Assembly (NCBI RefSeq): GCF_014656075.1 | Contig: NZ_BNBS01000071.1 | Span: 1 to 42,499, forward strand | DNA: 42,499 nt | Source of the DNA: Streptomyces hydrogenans | Lineage (GTDB): Bacteria; Actinomycetota; Actinomycetes; Streptomycetales; Streptomycetaceae | Direction of reading: 5' to 3' | Made by a program: the position numbers and the translations under genes | Shown: in pieces, positions 8,390-16,560 of the stretch | Numbering within the stretch: the first letter of the stretch is position 1 | Layout: the number at the start of each line of letters is the position of its first letter | The notes under the pieces: generated by a model | Told to the model about the DNA's origin: nothing | Seen by the model: the letters and a program-made list of their open reading frames with translations, nothing else | Database searches by the model: none

Positions 8390-8740
8390 CTACGGAGACT
8401 CAATGAGGAAGAGTTCGTCCTCGAAACACCAGCCCCAGCCCTCCCGGGGATCCAGCGACAGCGCGACCGGGTGCCCCGACGCCGCGTGGTGGGCGTAGGC
8501 GTGGCGTCCCCGGGAGCTGTCGCAGCAGCCGACGTGTCCGCACGTCGCGCACCAGCGCAGCCTCGACCACGTCCAGCCCCGGGCGAGACACTCCTCGCAG
8601 CCGTCGCCCGGCGGTCGGAGGGGCCGCGCCACCTCCGGGAGATGCGAACAGGCACGGCCGTCGGGCCGCCCGGGGTCGGGAGCCACCTCCCACGACACCT
8701 CGGCGCTCCCTCGGTCCTCACCCACCGGCTCCGTGTCCAC
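8390..8740 (-). CDS. UBP-type zinc finger protein
   Basis: A 116-residue protein that is essentially one ubiquitin-hydrolase-type (UBP) zinc finger. CSHL near residue 32 is followed by CEEC, LRWCATCGHVGCCDSSRG, HAYAHHAASGHPVAL and the closing GWGWCFEDELFLIE. The many Cys and His residues fit the three-zinc cluster of the family. Bacterial copies have no ubiquitin to bind and their role is unknown. The GTG at 8740 is preferred because GAGGTG lies eight bases upstream; the longer open frame is arginine-rich. It follows the desaturase gene by 147 bases on the same strand. Confidence 0.78.
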   Translation of the reverse strand: MDTEPVGEDRGSAEVSWEVAPDPGRPDGRACSHLPEVARPLRPPGDGCEECLARGWTWSRLRWCATCGHVGCCDSSRGRHAYAHHAASGHPVALSLDPREGWGWCFEDELFLIESP

Positions 8741-8887
8741 GGCCCCGTCACCTCGTCCCGCCGGACTCTTCCGGACACCTCTCCTTCCGGCGGGCGGACG
8801 CGCGCGGATGCGGCGCGAACCCGCCGTCGTCGAGGCCGTCCCCGCCACGGCGGAAGTCGAGCCGAGCCCCGCACAGCACGGCCGGAA

Positions 8888-10006
8888 TCAGACCGCGACG
8901 AGCTCCTTCTCGCGGTCCGGCGTCGTGACCTTGGGCTTCTTGTTCGGCAGCGAGAGCCGGAAGACCTTGCGCCACGCGGAGAACACCTGCTTGGGCAGCG
9001 GCCCGGTGACGTACTCCAGCTCGTACTTCTCGAACAGCGCGCGCACCTTCACCGCGACCTCGGCGTACCGGTTGCTCGGCAGGTCCGGGAACAGGTGGTG
9101 CTCGATCTGGTGCGACAGGTTGCCGGTCATGAAGTGCATGGCCCTGCTGCCGCTGATGTTCGCCGAGCCCATCATCTGGCGCAGGTACCACTGGCCGCGC
9201 GTCTCGCCCTTGATCGACCGGCGCTCGAAGACCCGCACGCCCTCGGGGAAGTGCCCGCACATGATCACCGAGTGGGACCAGAGGTTGCGGACCAGGTTCG
9301 CGGTGAACGTGGCGGCGAGCGTGGTCAGGAACGACGGGCCCGACAGCAGCGGGTGGATCACGTAGTCCTTGAGCACCTGCTTGCGGATCTTGCGGCCCAC
9401 GGCCCTGGCCCGCGCGCGGAACTCCGGGTTGTTGCGGCGGCGCTTGTGCAGGTTCTTGCCGAGCTCCAGGTCGTACGCCGCGATGCCGTACTCGAAGAAG
9501 CAGGCGTTGATGAAGTTCCACAGCGGCTGGCCGAGGTGGAAGGGGTGCCACTTCTGGTCCTCGTCGACGCGCATGATGCCGTAGCCGAGGTCGTTGTCCT
9601 TGCCGATCACGTTGGTGTACGTGTGGTGCAGCTCGTTGTGCGAGTGCTTCCACTGGTCGGACGGCGAGACGTGGTCCCACTCCCAGGTGGTGGAGTGGAT
9701 CTTCGGGTCCCGCATCCAGTCCCACTGGCCGTGCAGGATGTTGTGGCCGATCTCCATGTTGTCCATGATCTTCGCCACGGACAGCCCGGCGGTGCCGATC
9801 AGCCACGCGGGCGGGAAGAAGGAGAACAGCAGCACGCCCCTGCTGACCAGTTCGAGCCTGCGCTGCGCCGAGATGACCTTGCGGATGTAGGCGGCGTCCT
9901 TCTCGCCGAGGTCGGCGATCACCTCATCGCGGATCGCGTCCAGCTCGCGGCCGAGCTCCTCGATCTGCTCCGCGGTCAGGTGGGCGGTGGGGTCGATGGC
10001 GGTCAA
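8888..10006 (-). CDS. Fatty-acid (acyl-CoA/phospholipid) desaturase
   Basis: A 372-residue membrane di-iron desaturase. The three histidine boxes are HNILHGQWDW, HSHNELHHTYTN and HQIEHHLFPDLPSNRY. A hydrophobic hairpin lies between the N-terminal helix and box one. Such enzymes insert a cis double bond into an acyl chain using O2 and electrons from a reductase, here encoded immediately upstream (10014-11069). The pair resembles DesA3-Rv3230c of mycobacteria. The start is unusual: no ATG or GTG fits, whereas TTG at 10006 has GTAGGAG four bases upstream, and that Shine-Dalgarno overlaps the stop codon of the reductase. The protein then begins with L(M)TAIDPTAHL. Confidence 0.92.
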   Translation of the reverse strand: MTAIDPTAHLTAEQIEELGRELDAIRDEVIADLGEKDAAYIRKVISAQRRLELVSRGVLLFSFFPPAWLIGTAGLSVAKIMDNMEIGHNILHGQWDWMRDPKIHSTTWEWDHVSPSDQWKHSHNELHHTYTNVIGKDNDLGYGIMRVDEDQKWHPFHLGQPLWNFINACFFEYGIAAYDLELGKNLHKRRRNNPEFRARARAVGRKIRKQVLKDYVIHPLLSGPSFLTTLAATFTANLVRNLWSHSVIMCGHFPEGVRVFERRSIKGETRGQWYLRQMMGSANISGSRAMHFMTGNLSHQIEHHLFPDLPSNRYAEVAVKVRALFEKYELEYVTGPLPKQVFSAWRKVFRLSLPNKKPKVTTPDREKELVAV

Positions 10007-10013
10007 GGTGCTC

Positions 10014-11069
10014 CTACCGTTCGATGTCGCAGGGGCCCGCGGCGGCGGACACGCAGGTCTGGACGAGGACGCCCGGCGCGGCCTCGGTGATCTCGCCGGT
10101 GCGCAGGTCGCGGACGGCGCCCGCCTTGAGCGGCGTGACGCAGCCGAAGCAGATGCCCATCCGGCACCCGGAGGGCATGAGCACGCCGGCCTCCTCGCCG
10201 ACGTCCAGCAGCGGCGTGGCGCCGTCCGCGTCGACGGTCCTGCCGGTGGCGCTGAACGTGACCTCGCCGCCGTCACCGGCGACGACGACTGCGGGGCGGA
10301 AGCGTTCGGTGTGCAGGCGCTCCCGGACGCCGTGTCCGCTCCAGAGCTCTTCGGCGGCGTCGAGCAGGCCCGCCGGCCCGCAGGCCCAGGTCTCGCGCTC
10401 GGCCCAGTCGGGCACCAGTTCGTCGAGACGGGCGAGGTCCAGCACGCCGTCCGTGTCGGTGTGGACCTCGGTGAGCCGCAGCTTCTCGCGCGCGACCAGG
10501 TCGTGCAGCTCCTCGCGGAAGATCACGTCCTGCGGCCGTGGCGCGCAGTGGACCATGACGGCGTCGTCGAACTCGCTGTCACGCAGCATGCCCATCACCG
10601 GCGTGATCCCGCTGCCGGCCGTCAGGTAGAGAACCTTGGCGGGCCTGGCCTCCGGCAGCACGAAGTCGCCGGTCGCCTGGTCGAGCTGGACCAGCGTGCC
10701 CGGCTTCACCCCGCGGACCAGGTGGTTGCTGACCTTGCCGCCCGGGATCGCCTTCACCGTGATCGTGACGCGGCCGTCCCGGCGGTTCGTCGGAGAGGTG
10801 AGGGAGTAGGCGCGCCACAGGCGCCGCCCGTCGACGTCGACCCCGATCCGCACGTACTGACCGGCGGTGTGACCGCGCCAGCCCCGTCCCGGCCTGATCA
10901 CGACCGTCGCGGCGTCACCCGTCTCGGGGTGCACGGCCTCGACGCGCCCCCGCAGGTCGGCGCCCGCCCGCAGCGGGCTGACCAGGTCGAGGTAATCCGA
11001 CGGCAGCAGCGGCGTCGTGACCATCTCCAGCAGTTTCCACGCCCCACTGCGGAGGGCTGCACTCGTCAT
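10014..11069 (-). CDS. Ferredoxin--NAD(P)H reductase with fused 2Fe-2S domain
   Basis: A 351-residue electron-transfer protein. The FAD-binding barrel has RAYSLTSPTN (RxYS motif) and the NAD(P) domain has YLTAGSGITPVMGML. The C-terminal plant-type ferredoxin domain has MPSGCRMGICFGCVTPLKAG and a final cysteine in LVQTCVS (Cx4Cx2C...C). It should carry electrons from NAD(P)H to the desaturase encoded seven bases downstream. No Shine-Dalgarno precedes the ATG at 11069, and an in-frame ATG at 11024 is an alternative. It is divergent from the PucR-type regulator. Confidence 0.92.
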   Translation of the reverse strand: MTSAALRSGAWKLLEMVTTPLLPSDYLDLVSPLRAGADLRGRVEAVHPETGDAATVVIRPGRGWRGHTAGQYVRIGVDVDGRRLWRAYSLTSPTNRRDGRVTITVKAIPGGKVSNHLVRGVKPGTLVQLDQATGDFVLPEARPAKVLYLTAGSGITPVMGMLRDSEFDDAVMVHCAPRPQDVIFREELHDLVAREKLRLTEVHTDTDGVLDLARLDELVPDWAERETWACGPAGLLDAAEELWSGHGVRERLHTERFRPAVVVAGDGGEVTFSATGRTVDADGATPLLDVGEEAGVLMPSGCRMGICFGCVTPLKAGAVRDLRTGEITEAAPGVLVQTCVSAAAGPCDIER

Positions 11070-11100
11070 GACTACAGCTTGATGCGCCGCACCGCGTAAA

Positions 11101-11116
11101 GTCCTGACCGAAGGAC
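11101..11116. promoter_or_regulatory. Palindrome between desaturase operon and PucR-type regulator
   Basis: GTCCT (11101-11105) and AGGAC (11112-11116) form a perfect 5-6-5 inverted repeat, centred in the 86-base gap between the divergent start codons at 11069 and 11156. It is a natural candidate for the operator of the adjacent regulator. The arms are short, so chance cannot be excluded. Confidence 0.35.
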
Positions 11117-11155
11117 GTAAATCTGGCCGGCTGAATTGTTCGCAGGGAATAGAAA

Positions 11156-12295
11156 ATGAGTCATCCCCTCCGAAGGGTCACCGATCTGTCCCTGGACGCG
11201 ACGACGGTCACCGCACTGCGGTCCGCGCTGAGAGCCACCGCCGACGAGGTCGTCCAGGCGATCATCGACGAGGTCCCGCCCTACGCCAACGCGCTCTCGG
11301 GCCGCATGGGCGGCACCATCCGCCGCGCCGTCCGCACCGCCCTGGGGCACTACCTGGACCTCGCGAGCGGGAACGCCACGGGCGGCGACGGCGGTGACGC
11401 GGCCTACGAGCTGGGCCGCGGCGAGGTGCGCGCCGGCCGTTCGATGGACGCCCTGCTCGGCGCCTACCGCGTCGGTGCCCGCGTGGCCTGGCGATGCCTG
11501 GCCGCGGGTGCCGTACCCGCGGGTCTGCCCGCCACCGAGGTCGCCAAGTTCGCCGAGCTGACCTTCGCCTACATCGACGAGCTCTCCGCCGCGAGCGCCG
11601 CGGGCCACGCCGACGAACTGGCCGCCCGCGGCCGGGACCAGGAGCGCCACCTGGAACACCTGGCCCGCGACCTCCTCGCCGGCGCGACCCCGGACGTGCT
11701 GCTGGCCTCCGTTCAACGGGCCGGATGGCAGCCTCCCCATACGCTGACCGCCGTCCTGCTGCCCGCCGCCCAGGCCCGGCCCGCCTACCGCGCGCTCGAC
11801 CCGGGCACCCTCGTCCTCGACGACCTGCCGGACGGGGTCGGAGTGCTGCTCGTCCCCGACGCCGACCGGCCCCGTCTCCTGCGGCAGCTGACCGACCGCA
11901 CCGCCGTGGTCGGCCCGCCCCGGCCGTGGAAACGGGCCTCCGCCTCGTACGCGCGAGCCGTACGCGCGCGCTCCCTCTCCGCCGACATCCGCGACACCGA
12001 GGAACACCTGCCCGAGCTGGTGCTGAGCGCCGACGTGGACGCGTTCGCGGACCTGTGCGCGCGAGCCCTCGCGCCGTTGCGGACCCTGCCCGCCGCGACC
12101 GCACGGCGGCTGGAGGAGACGCTGCGGGCGTGGCTGCTGCACCAGGGCAGGCGGGACGAGGTGGCGGCGGCGTTGTTCGTCCACCCCCAGACCGTCCGGT
12201 ACCGGATGTCGCAGCTGCGGGAGCTGTTCCCGGATCTCGCGTCGCCGCACCGGGTCCTGGAGCTGACGCTGGCGGTCGGCCTCCGGGCCGGCTGA
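11156..12295 (+). CDS. PucR/CdaR-type helix-turn-helix transcriptional regulator
   Basis: A 379-residue regulator. The N-terminal 170 residues form a helical domain like the RsbRD-N/GGDEF-like region of PucR proteins. The C-terminal helix-turn-helix (HTH_30) reads GRRDEVAAALFVHPQTVRYRMSQLRELF (shown here as motif positions about 333-360: GRRDEVAA, HPQTVRYR, SQLRELF). Because it is divergent from the desaturase and its reductase, it probably controls them, perhaps in response to acyl-CoA or membrane state. Control of lipid genes by PucR-like proteins is known in actinobacteria (FasR in Streptomyces). The ATG at 11156 has AGGGAA upstream as a weak ribosome site. Confidence 0.85.
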   Translation: MSHPLRRVTDLSLDATTVTALRSALRATADEVVQAIIDEVPPYANALSGRMGGTIRRAVRTALGHYLDLASGNATGGDGGDAAYELGRGEVRAGRSMDALLGAYRVGARVAWRCLAAGAVPAGLPATEVAKFAELTFAYIDELSAASAAGHADELAARGRDQERHLEHLARDLLAGATPDVLLASVQRAGWQPPHTLTAVLLPAAQARPAYRALDPGTLVLDDLPDGVGVLLVPDADRPRLLRQLTDRTAVVGPPRPWKRASASYARAVRARSLSADIRDTEEHLPELVLSADVDAFADLCARALAPLRTLPAATARRLEETLRAWLLHQGRRDEVAAALFVHPQTVRYRMSQLRELFPDLASPHRVLELTLAVGLRAG

Positions 12296-12465
12296 CGTCC
12301 ACGTCGACCGTCCGCGACGGCGTCCGCGAGACGGCTGCCCGCCGTGCCCGCCCGCGTACGCGATGACGACCGCGCCGCCGCACGCGCGCGGATGTGACCG
12401 GGCCGCTGTCTTGCTCGCCCGATCCGTTCGCGCGGTCCGCGCGTGGTCCTTCGGCGCCCGGCCCG

Positions 12466-12966
12466 TCAGGTGATCCTCCGGGGAGGCAGCCCACCTCTGG
12501 CGCGCCAGTGGTCGGCGTCGTGCGGATCGGCCAGCCAGCCGGTCAGACGTTCGGCGCCGGCACGGAACGCGTCGGGCAGGGAAGCCTCCTCGCCGACCAC
12601 GAGACCGAGGGCGTCGACGTCATGGGTGGCGTGATCGGTCGCGCACCAGCAGGCCACGTTCACCGCGGCGTCGACCACGAGCCGGCCCGAGGCGGTTCTC
12701 GTCACCAGAAGCTGAAACTCCAGTCGGTCGCCTTCCGCGGCGTGCTCGACGGCATCCAGTCCCAGGACCGTCCCCGGCCGTGTGCCCGCGAGGACGGCAT
12801 GTCCCGGGAACCACTCCCAATCGGCCGTGGTTCCGTCCGTACGAACCGCGTCGACCATGCCGGCCGTGCGCTTCAAGGAGTTCACATCCGCAGGCGACAG
12901 GAAAGGAAAGAGCGTCGGCAGAGGGACGCGGTGGAAGGGACCTCGCATCATGGAGTGATCATCCAT
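12466..12966 (-). CDS. Hypothetical protein
   Basis: A 166-residue soluble protein I do not recognise. It has no signal peptide or membrane segment. Visible features are PLPTLFPFLSPADVNSLKR near the start, WEWFPGHAVLAG, a strand-rich middle RLEFQLLVTRTASGRLVVDA, two cysteines in NVACWCATDHATHDVD, and a C-terminal tail ending WRARGGLPPRRIT. The start could be any of the ATG codons at 12966, 12951 or 12948; none has a convincing Shine-Dalgarno. It converges on the PucR-type regulator and lies downstream of the ArsR-like gene on the same strand, with a 92-base gap. Confidence 0.6.
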   Translation of the reverse strand: MDDHSMMRGPFHRVPLPTLFPFLSPADVNSLKRTAGMVDAVRTDGTTADWEWFPGHAVLAGTRPGTVLGLDAVEHAAEGDRLEFQLLVTRTASGRLVVDAAVNVACWCATDHATHDVDALGLVVGEEASLPDAFRAGAERLTGWLADPHDADHWRARGGLPPRRIT

Positions 12967-13058
12967 GTCGCCCGCCCGCCCCACGAGCCCTTTTCGCTCT
13001 CCCGCTCCGAAGGCCCACGGCCGAGTGGGCGACCAGCTGGACGCGGTGATCCGGTCCC

Positions 13059-14036
13059 TCAGCCCGAACCGGCCACCAACGCCTCGCCGAGCGGAGTGCG
13101 CCGGTAGAGCACCGACCGTCCGGACCGGGCGCGGACGAGCAGCCCCGCGCTTCTCAGGATGGCGAGGTGGTCCCCCACCGCTCCGGGTGCCATGGCGAGG
13201 CTTCGGGCGAGGTGGCTGGTACTGGCCGGGGCGTCCAGGGCCAGCAGCAGCCGGGCCCGGGCCCGGCCGACCAGGGCGGTCAGCGCGTCCGGGTGGGGGA
13301 CGGTCTCCTGTTCGCCCCACAGGGCGGCGGTGCCGCGGGCGGGATAGACCAGGGTCCTGGGCCAGGGGTCTTCCAGGTGGGCGGCGACATGCCCGACGAA
13401 GACCGAGGGGATCAGCAGGAGCCCGTCGCCGACGAGGGGGACCGTTCCGCCCCGGAAGAAGCCGATCTCGATACCGCCGGCGCGCCAGGCGATGCCGGGG
13501 TGCAGGCTCTCGATGGTCGTGGCCCAGCCGTGTTCGCCGATCACACCGACCCGGTGGACGACATCGCGCTCGCAGATCGCGCGCAGTTGCGGCCAGTCCG
13601 GGGCGAGGAGCTCGTGCCACGCCTGGTCCATGGCCTCGGCGATCCTGGAGACGGCGTCCGGCGAGTCCAGTACCGCGCGTACCCGGGGGTCTCGGGCGGA
13701 CGGGCCGGTCGCGGTGGCGACGCACTCGCGGCGGGCCGCGTCCAGGGGCGTGGCCCGGATCGTGGCCAGGTCCTGTGCCCAGGTCTGGGTGAGACCCCGT
13801 GGCGGCGGGGCGACGAAGTCCGGTCCGCCGTGCGAGGTCTGGAGAGCGAGCACGGCGTCCAGTTCGGTCTCGCGGCGAAGCCGTTCGAAGGCCGGCAGGA
13901 GCCGGGTGGCCCAGGCTCGCGGCAGCGGCCGACCCCGCCCGGTGAGCGTACGCAGCAGCAGGCAGAGGTCCAGCGCGGGCGACAGTGCGAAGCGGCTGCG
14001 CAGCAGGTCCTCGACGGAGACTTCGAAGCGCAGCAT
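13059..14036 (-). CDS. ArsR-like winged-helix regulator (DUF5937 type)
   Basis: A 325-residue protein with an N-terminal helical region of about 250 residues (opening LRFEVSVEDLLRSRFALSP) and a C-terminal winged helix at about 265-320: TSHLARSLAMAPGAVGDHL followed by LRSAGLLVRARSGRSVLYRR. This order, sensor first and ArsR-type helix-turn-helix last, is common in Streptomyces next to transporter genes. It is divergent from an MFS exporter, so it probably represses that exporter. The start codon sits only eight bases from a MITE-like element, so the native Shine-Dalgarno and promoter have been replaced by, or lie inside, the element. Confidence 0.82.
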   Translation of the reverse strand: MLRFEVSVEDLLRSRFALSPALDLCLLLRTLTGRGRPLPRAWATRLLPAFERLRRETELDAVLALQTSHGGPDFVAPPPRGLTQTWAQDLATIRATPLDAARRECVATATGPSARDPRVRAVLDSPDAVSRIAEAMDQAWHELLAPDWPQLRAICERDVVHRVGVIGEHGWATTIESLHPGIAWRAGGIEIGFFRGGTVPLVGDGLLLIPSVFVGHVAAHLEDPWPRTLVYPARGTAALWGEQETVPHPDALTALVGRARARLLLALDAPASTSHLARSLAMAPGAVGDHLAILRSAGLLVRARSGRSVLYRRTPLGEALVAGSG

Positions 14037-14044
14037 CCGGCCAT

Positions 14045-14254
14045 GCTAGGGCCTGTCTGACCATTCCCGTCGGGTCCGGCCTGCCCGGCACGCACGCTCG
14101 CCGCACGGCCGAAACGCCCGAGTAGCTCCTTCCCCGAGCTCTCGGCTTCGCTCGAGCAGGGGAGACCCCGTCCGAGGGCGCCCCGGCCGCACGCCGATCG
14201 CACGCACCGGACGACCCGGCCTGATCCGCCGCCCATGGTCAGACAGGCCCCAGC
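14045..14254. mobile_element. MITE-like element between the ArsR-like and MFS genes
   Basis: A 210-base non-coding element bounded by inverted repeats of 20 bases with 19 matches (14045-14064 and 14235-14254). Their 16-base core, GGGCCTGTCTGACCAT and its complement, is perfect. There is no open frame for a transposase inside. The interior (14131-14163) has the CGAGC...GCTCG imperfect palindrome next to AGGGGAGACCCC, which I recall as a frequent intergenic repeat in Streptomyces. No clear target-site duplication is visible beside the arms. It fills most of the 292-base gap between divergent start codons. Confidence 0.6.
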
Positions 14255-14328
14255 GCGGGACGCCTGGTCGATTCGTCCAGCGACGAATCATTGGTGAGTG
14301 GCGCGGGCACACGGGGAGGCTGCGGGTC

Positions 14329-15699
14329 ATGACCCCGACCGCCGAACCCGCGCAGGGCGACCACCGCGCCACCTACCGGGACGTGCTGGCCGAGCCGCGA
14401 TTCCGGCTGCTCCTCTCGACCCGCACCGTCGCGATCACCGCGGACTCGCTGCGGATCACCACGTTCTCGGTCCTGGTCTTCACGGCCACCGGCTCCCCGC
14501 TGCTGAGCGCGCTGGCCTTCGGGATCGGCTTTCTCCCGCAGCTGTTCGGCTCCCTGCTCCTGGGTTCACTGGCCGACCGACTGCCGCCCCGAGCGCTGAT
14601 CGCCGGCGGCTACGCCGTGGAGTGCGCCGCCGCCCTGCTGCTCGCCCTGGTGCGGTTGCCGATCGCGGCAAGCCTCGTCGTCGTGGCGCTGGTCGCCCTC
14701 GCCACACCGGTGTTCAGCGGCGCGTCGAGTCGGCTGGTCGCTCGCTGTCTGGACGGCGACGCCTACGTGCTGGGCCGTTCACTGAACAACATCGCCGCCT
14801 CGGGCGCGCAGCTGTTCGGTCTGGCGCTGGGAGGCGCGGTCGTCGCGGTACTCGGCCCGCACCGAGCGCTCGCGGTGAGCGCCGCGCTCTACCTCGGCTG
14901 CGCGCTCGCCCTCCGCATCCGGCTGCCCCGCCTGGAACCGGACGAGTGCCACGGCACGCCCGGCAGCCCTCGCGGCGACGGCGGGGCGGTCCGGGCGAGC
15001 CTGCGCGGTGCCTGCCTGCTGCTGCGCGGACGCACGGTGCGACGACTGACGCTGGCCCAGTGGCTACCGCCCGCGTTCGTGGCGGGCGCGGAGGGCCTGA
15101 TCGTCGCCTACGCGGGAGGACGCCACTTCGCGCCCGGCTGGTACGCGGTGCTGATGGGCTGTCTGCCGGTCGGCATGCTCGTCGGTGACCTGCTGGTCGG
15201 CCGGCTGCTGCCGCCACCCGCCCGGGAGCGGCTGGTAGTCCCGTTGGCCGGGCTGATGGGAGTGCCGCTGGTCGGCTTCGCCGCCGAGCCCGGAGTGGGC
15301 GCCTCGTCCTGTCTGCTGCTGCTCTGCGGCTTCGGATTCGCCTACGGCCTCGGCCTGCAACGGCCTTTCCTGGACGCCCTTCCGCGGGACGGTCAGGGCC
15401 AGGCGTTCGGCCTGCTCGGCGCCGGCGCCATGACGCTGCAGGGCGTCGGACCGGTCTGCTTCGGCTCGCTCGCCGCAGGCATCGGAACGGGCGGCGCCAT
15501 CGCCCTGGCAGGCGGCGCGGCGGTGCTCACCGCCGTCTGGATCCTCGCCTGGCGCCCACCCGCCTCCCCGGTCCCCGTCCCGAACCGCACCAGGGGAGCG
15601 GAGAACGGCGCCGAACAGACCTCTCGGACCGAGAGTCGATCCCGGCCGTCCCCGAGCCTCGGCTCTGCCGGCCGAGGCGGATCATGTACGGGATCTTGA
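14329..15699 (+). CDS. MFS transporter
   Basis: A 456-residue membrane protein with about twelve hydrophobic segments in two halves. The first loop, FGSLLLGSLADRLPPRALI, is the major-facilitator motif between helices 2 and 3 (G-x3-D-R-x). The central loop near residue 210 is hydrophilic, and the C-terminal tail of about 40 residues is polar. This pattern fits a drug or metabolite exporter driven by protons. GGAGG lies eight bases before the ATG at 14329. It is probably controlled by the divergent ArsR-like regulator. Confidence 0.88.
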   Translation: MTPTAEPAQGDHRATYRDVLAEPRFRLLLSTRTVAITADSLRITTFSVLVFTATGSPLLSALAFGIGFLPQLFGSLLLGSLADRLPPRALIAGGYAVECAAALLLALVRLPIAASLVVVALVALATPVFSGASSRLVARCLDGDAYVLGRSLNNIAASGAQLFGLALGGAVVAVLGPHRALAVSAALYLGCALALRIRLPRLEPDECHGTPGSPRGDGGAVRASLRGACLLLRGRTVRRLTLAQWLPPAFVAGAEGLIVAYAGGRHFAPGWYAVLMGCLPVGMLVGDLLVGRLLPPPARERLVVPLAGLMGVPLVGFAAEPGVGASSCLLLLCGFGFAYGLGLQRPFLDALPRDGQGQAFGLLGAGAMTLQGVGPVCFGSLAAGIGTGGAIALAGGAAVLTAVWILAWRPPASPVPVPNRTRGAENGAEQTSRTESRSRPSPSLGSAGRGGSCTGS

Positions 15700-15734
15700 G
15701 ACCACGAACACCCCCTTGAGACCACGAACAACCC
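15695..15734 (+). repeat. Two tandem 20-bp direct repeats
   Basis: Two tandem 20-base units (15695-15714 and 15715-15734) share 19 positions. The invariant core is CTTGAGACCACGAACA. The first copy overlaps the MFS stop codon and the second ends just before the ribosome site of the DinB gene. They may be an operator for that gene or a small duplication. Confidence 0.7.
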
Positions 15735-15755
15735 ATGGAAGAAGGTTCATGTCAC

Positions 15756-16349
15756 ATGATCGATGAGTTCGCGAAGGACACCCTGCACGGCAGGCTGCGG
15801 CGGGACCGCGAGGCGCTGCTCTGGAAGCTCGACGGCCTGTCCGAGTACGACGCCCGCCGGCCTCTGACGGCGACCGGGACCAACCTCCTCGGCCTGGTCA
15901 AACACGTGGCCACCGTCGAGGCGAGGTACTTCGGCGAGGTCTTCGGCCGCCCTTCCCCGGAGCCGCTGCCCCGGTGGCAGGACTCCGACGGCAGCGACCA
16001 GTGGGCGGCCGAGGACGAGACCCGCGACCAGATCATCGGGTTCTACCGGCGCACGTGGGAACACGCGGACGCGACGATCGAGGAGCTACCCCTCGACGCC
16101 CCCGGCCACGTGCCGTGGTGGCCGGAACCCTTCTCCCGCACGAACCTGTTCGCCGTCCTGGTCCACGTCCTCGGCGAATCCATCCGGCACACCGGGCACG
16201 CCGACATCCTGCGCGAGGGCCTCGACGGCCGGACCGGGCTGCGCGCCGAACACGAGAAGCGGATCGACGAGGAGGCCCGCGCCGCCCACTGCGCGAAGAT
16301 CGAGCAGGCCGCCAGGTCGGCCGCACGAGCCATGCCTCAGGGGTCCTGA
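15756..16349 (+). CDS. DinB / DUF664 family protein
   Basis: A 197-residue protein of the DUF664 branch of the DinB four-helix fold. It has LLGLVKHVATVEARYFGEVF near residue 45 and ESIRHTGHADILREGLDG near 140. The histidines of KHV and HTGH match the metal ligands of the fold. These proteins are putative mycothiol- or bacillithiol-dependent transferases, with substrates mostly unknown. The ATG at 15756 is chosen because GAAGG lies ten bases upstream. The frame also has an ATG at 15735 with no ribosome site. Two direct repeats lie immediately upstream. Confidence 0.82.
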   Translation: MIDEFAKDTLHGRLRRDREALLWKLDGLSEYDARRPLTATGTNLLGLVKHVATVEARYFGEVFGRPSPEPLPRWQDSDGSDQWAAEDETRDQIIGFYRRTWEHADATIEELPLDAPGHVPWWPEPFSRTNLFAVLVHVLGESIRHTGHADILREGLDGRTGLRAEHEKRIDEEARAAHCAKIEQAARSAARAMPQGS

Positions 16350-16560
16350 CGGTGGGCGGGCCGGGGCCACGACGTCGGCGAGTACCGCCGCCCGCCGCGG
16401 AAGCGAGGCACCAGGGCGTCGATCGCCCGGCGCGGCGTCGCCCACGTTTCCGGGCGGGGCGAGGTGCGCGGGGTGGTCGAGCGCACCTCCGCCCGGCCGC
16501 ACCGGCTCGAACGGCTCCGCACCGGACTTCCACGGTCCGGCCACGGCGTGCCGTCGCAGG

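Noticed and set aside
12466..14106. 546-residue minus-strand frame antisense or out of frame to the ArsR-like gene
   Set aside because: Only the part from 12966 downward is protein-like. The rest overlaps the ArsR-like regulator in another frame.
16350..16560. Minus-strand frame continuing past the DUF1684 stop into the gap after the DinB gene
   Set aside because: No ribosome site, biased R/P/S-rich translation and no motif. Treated as non-coding.
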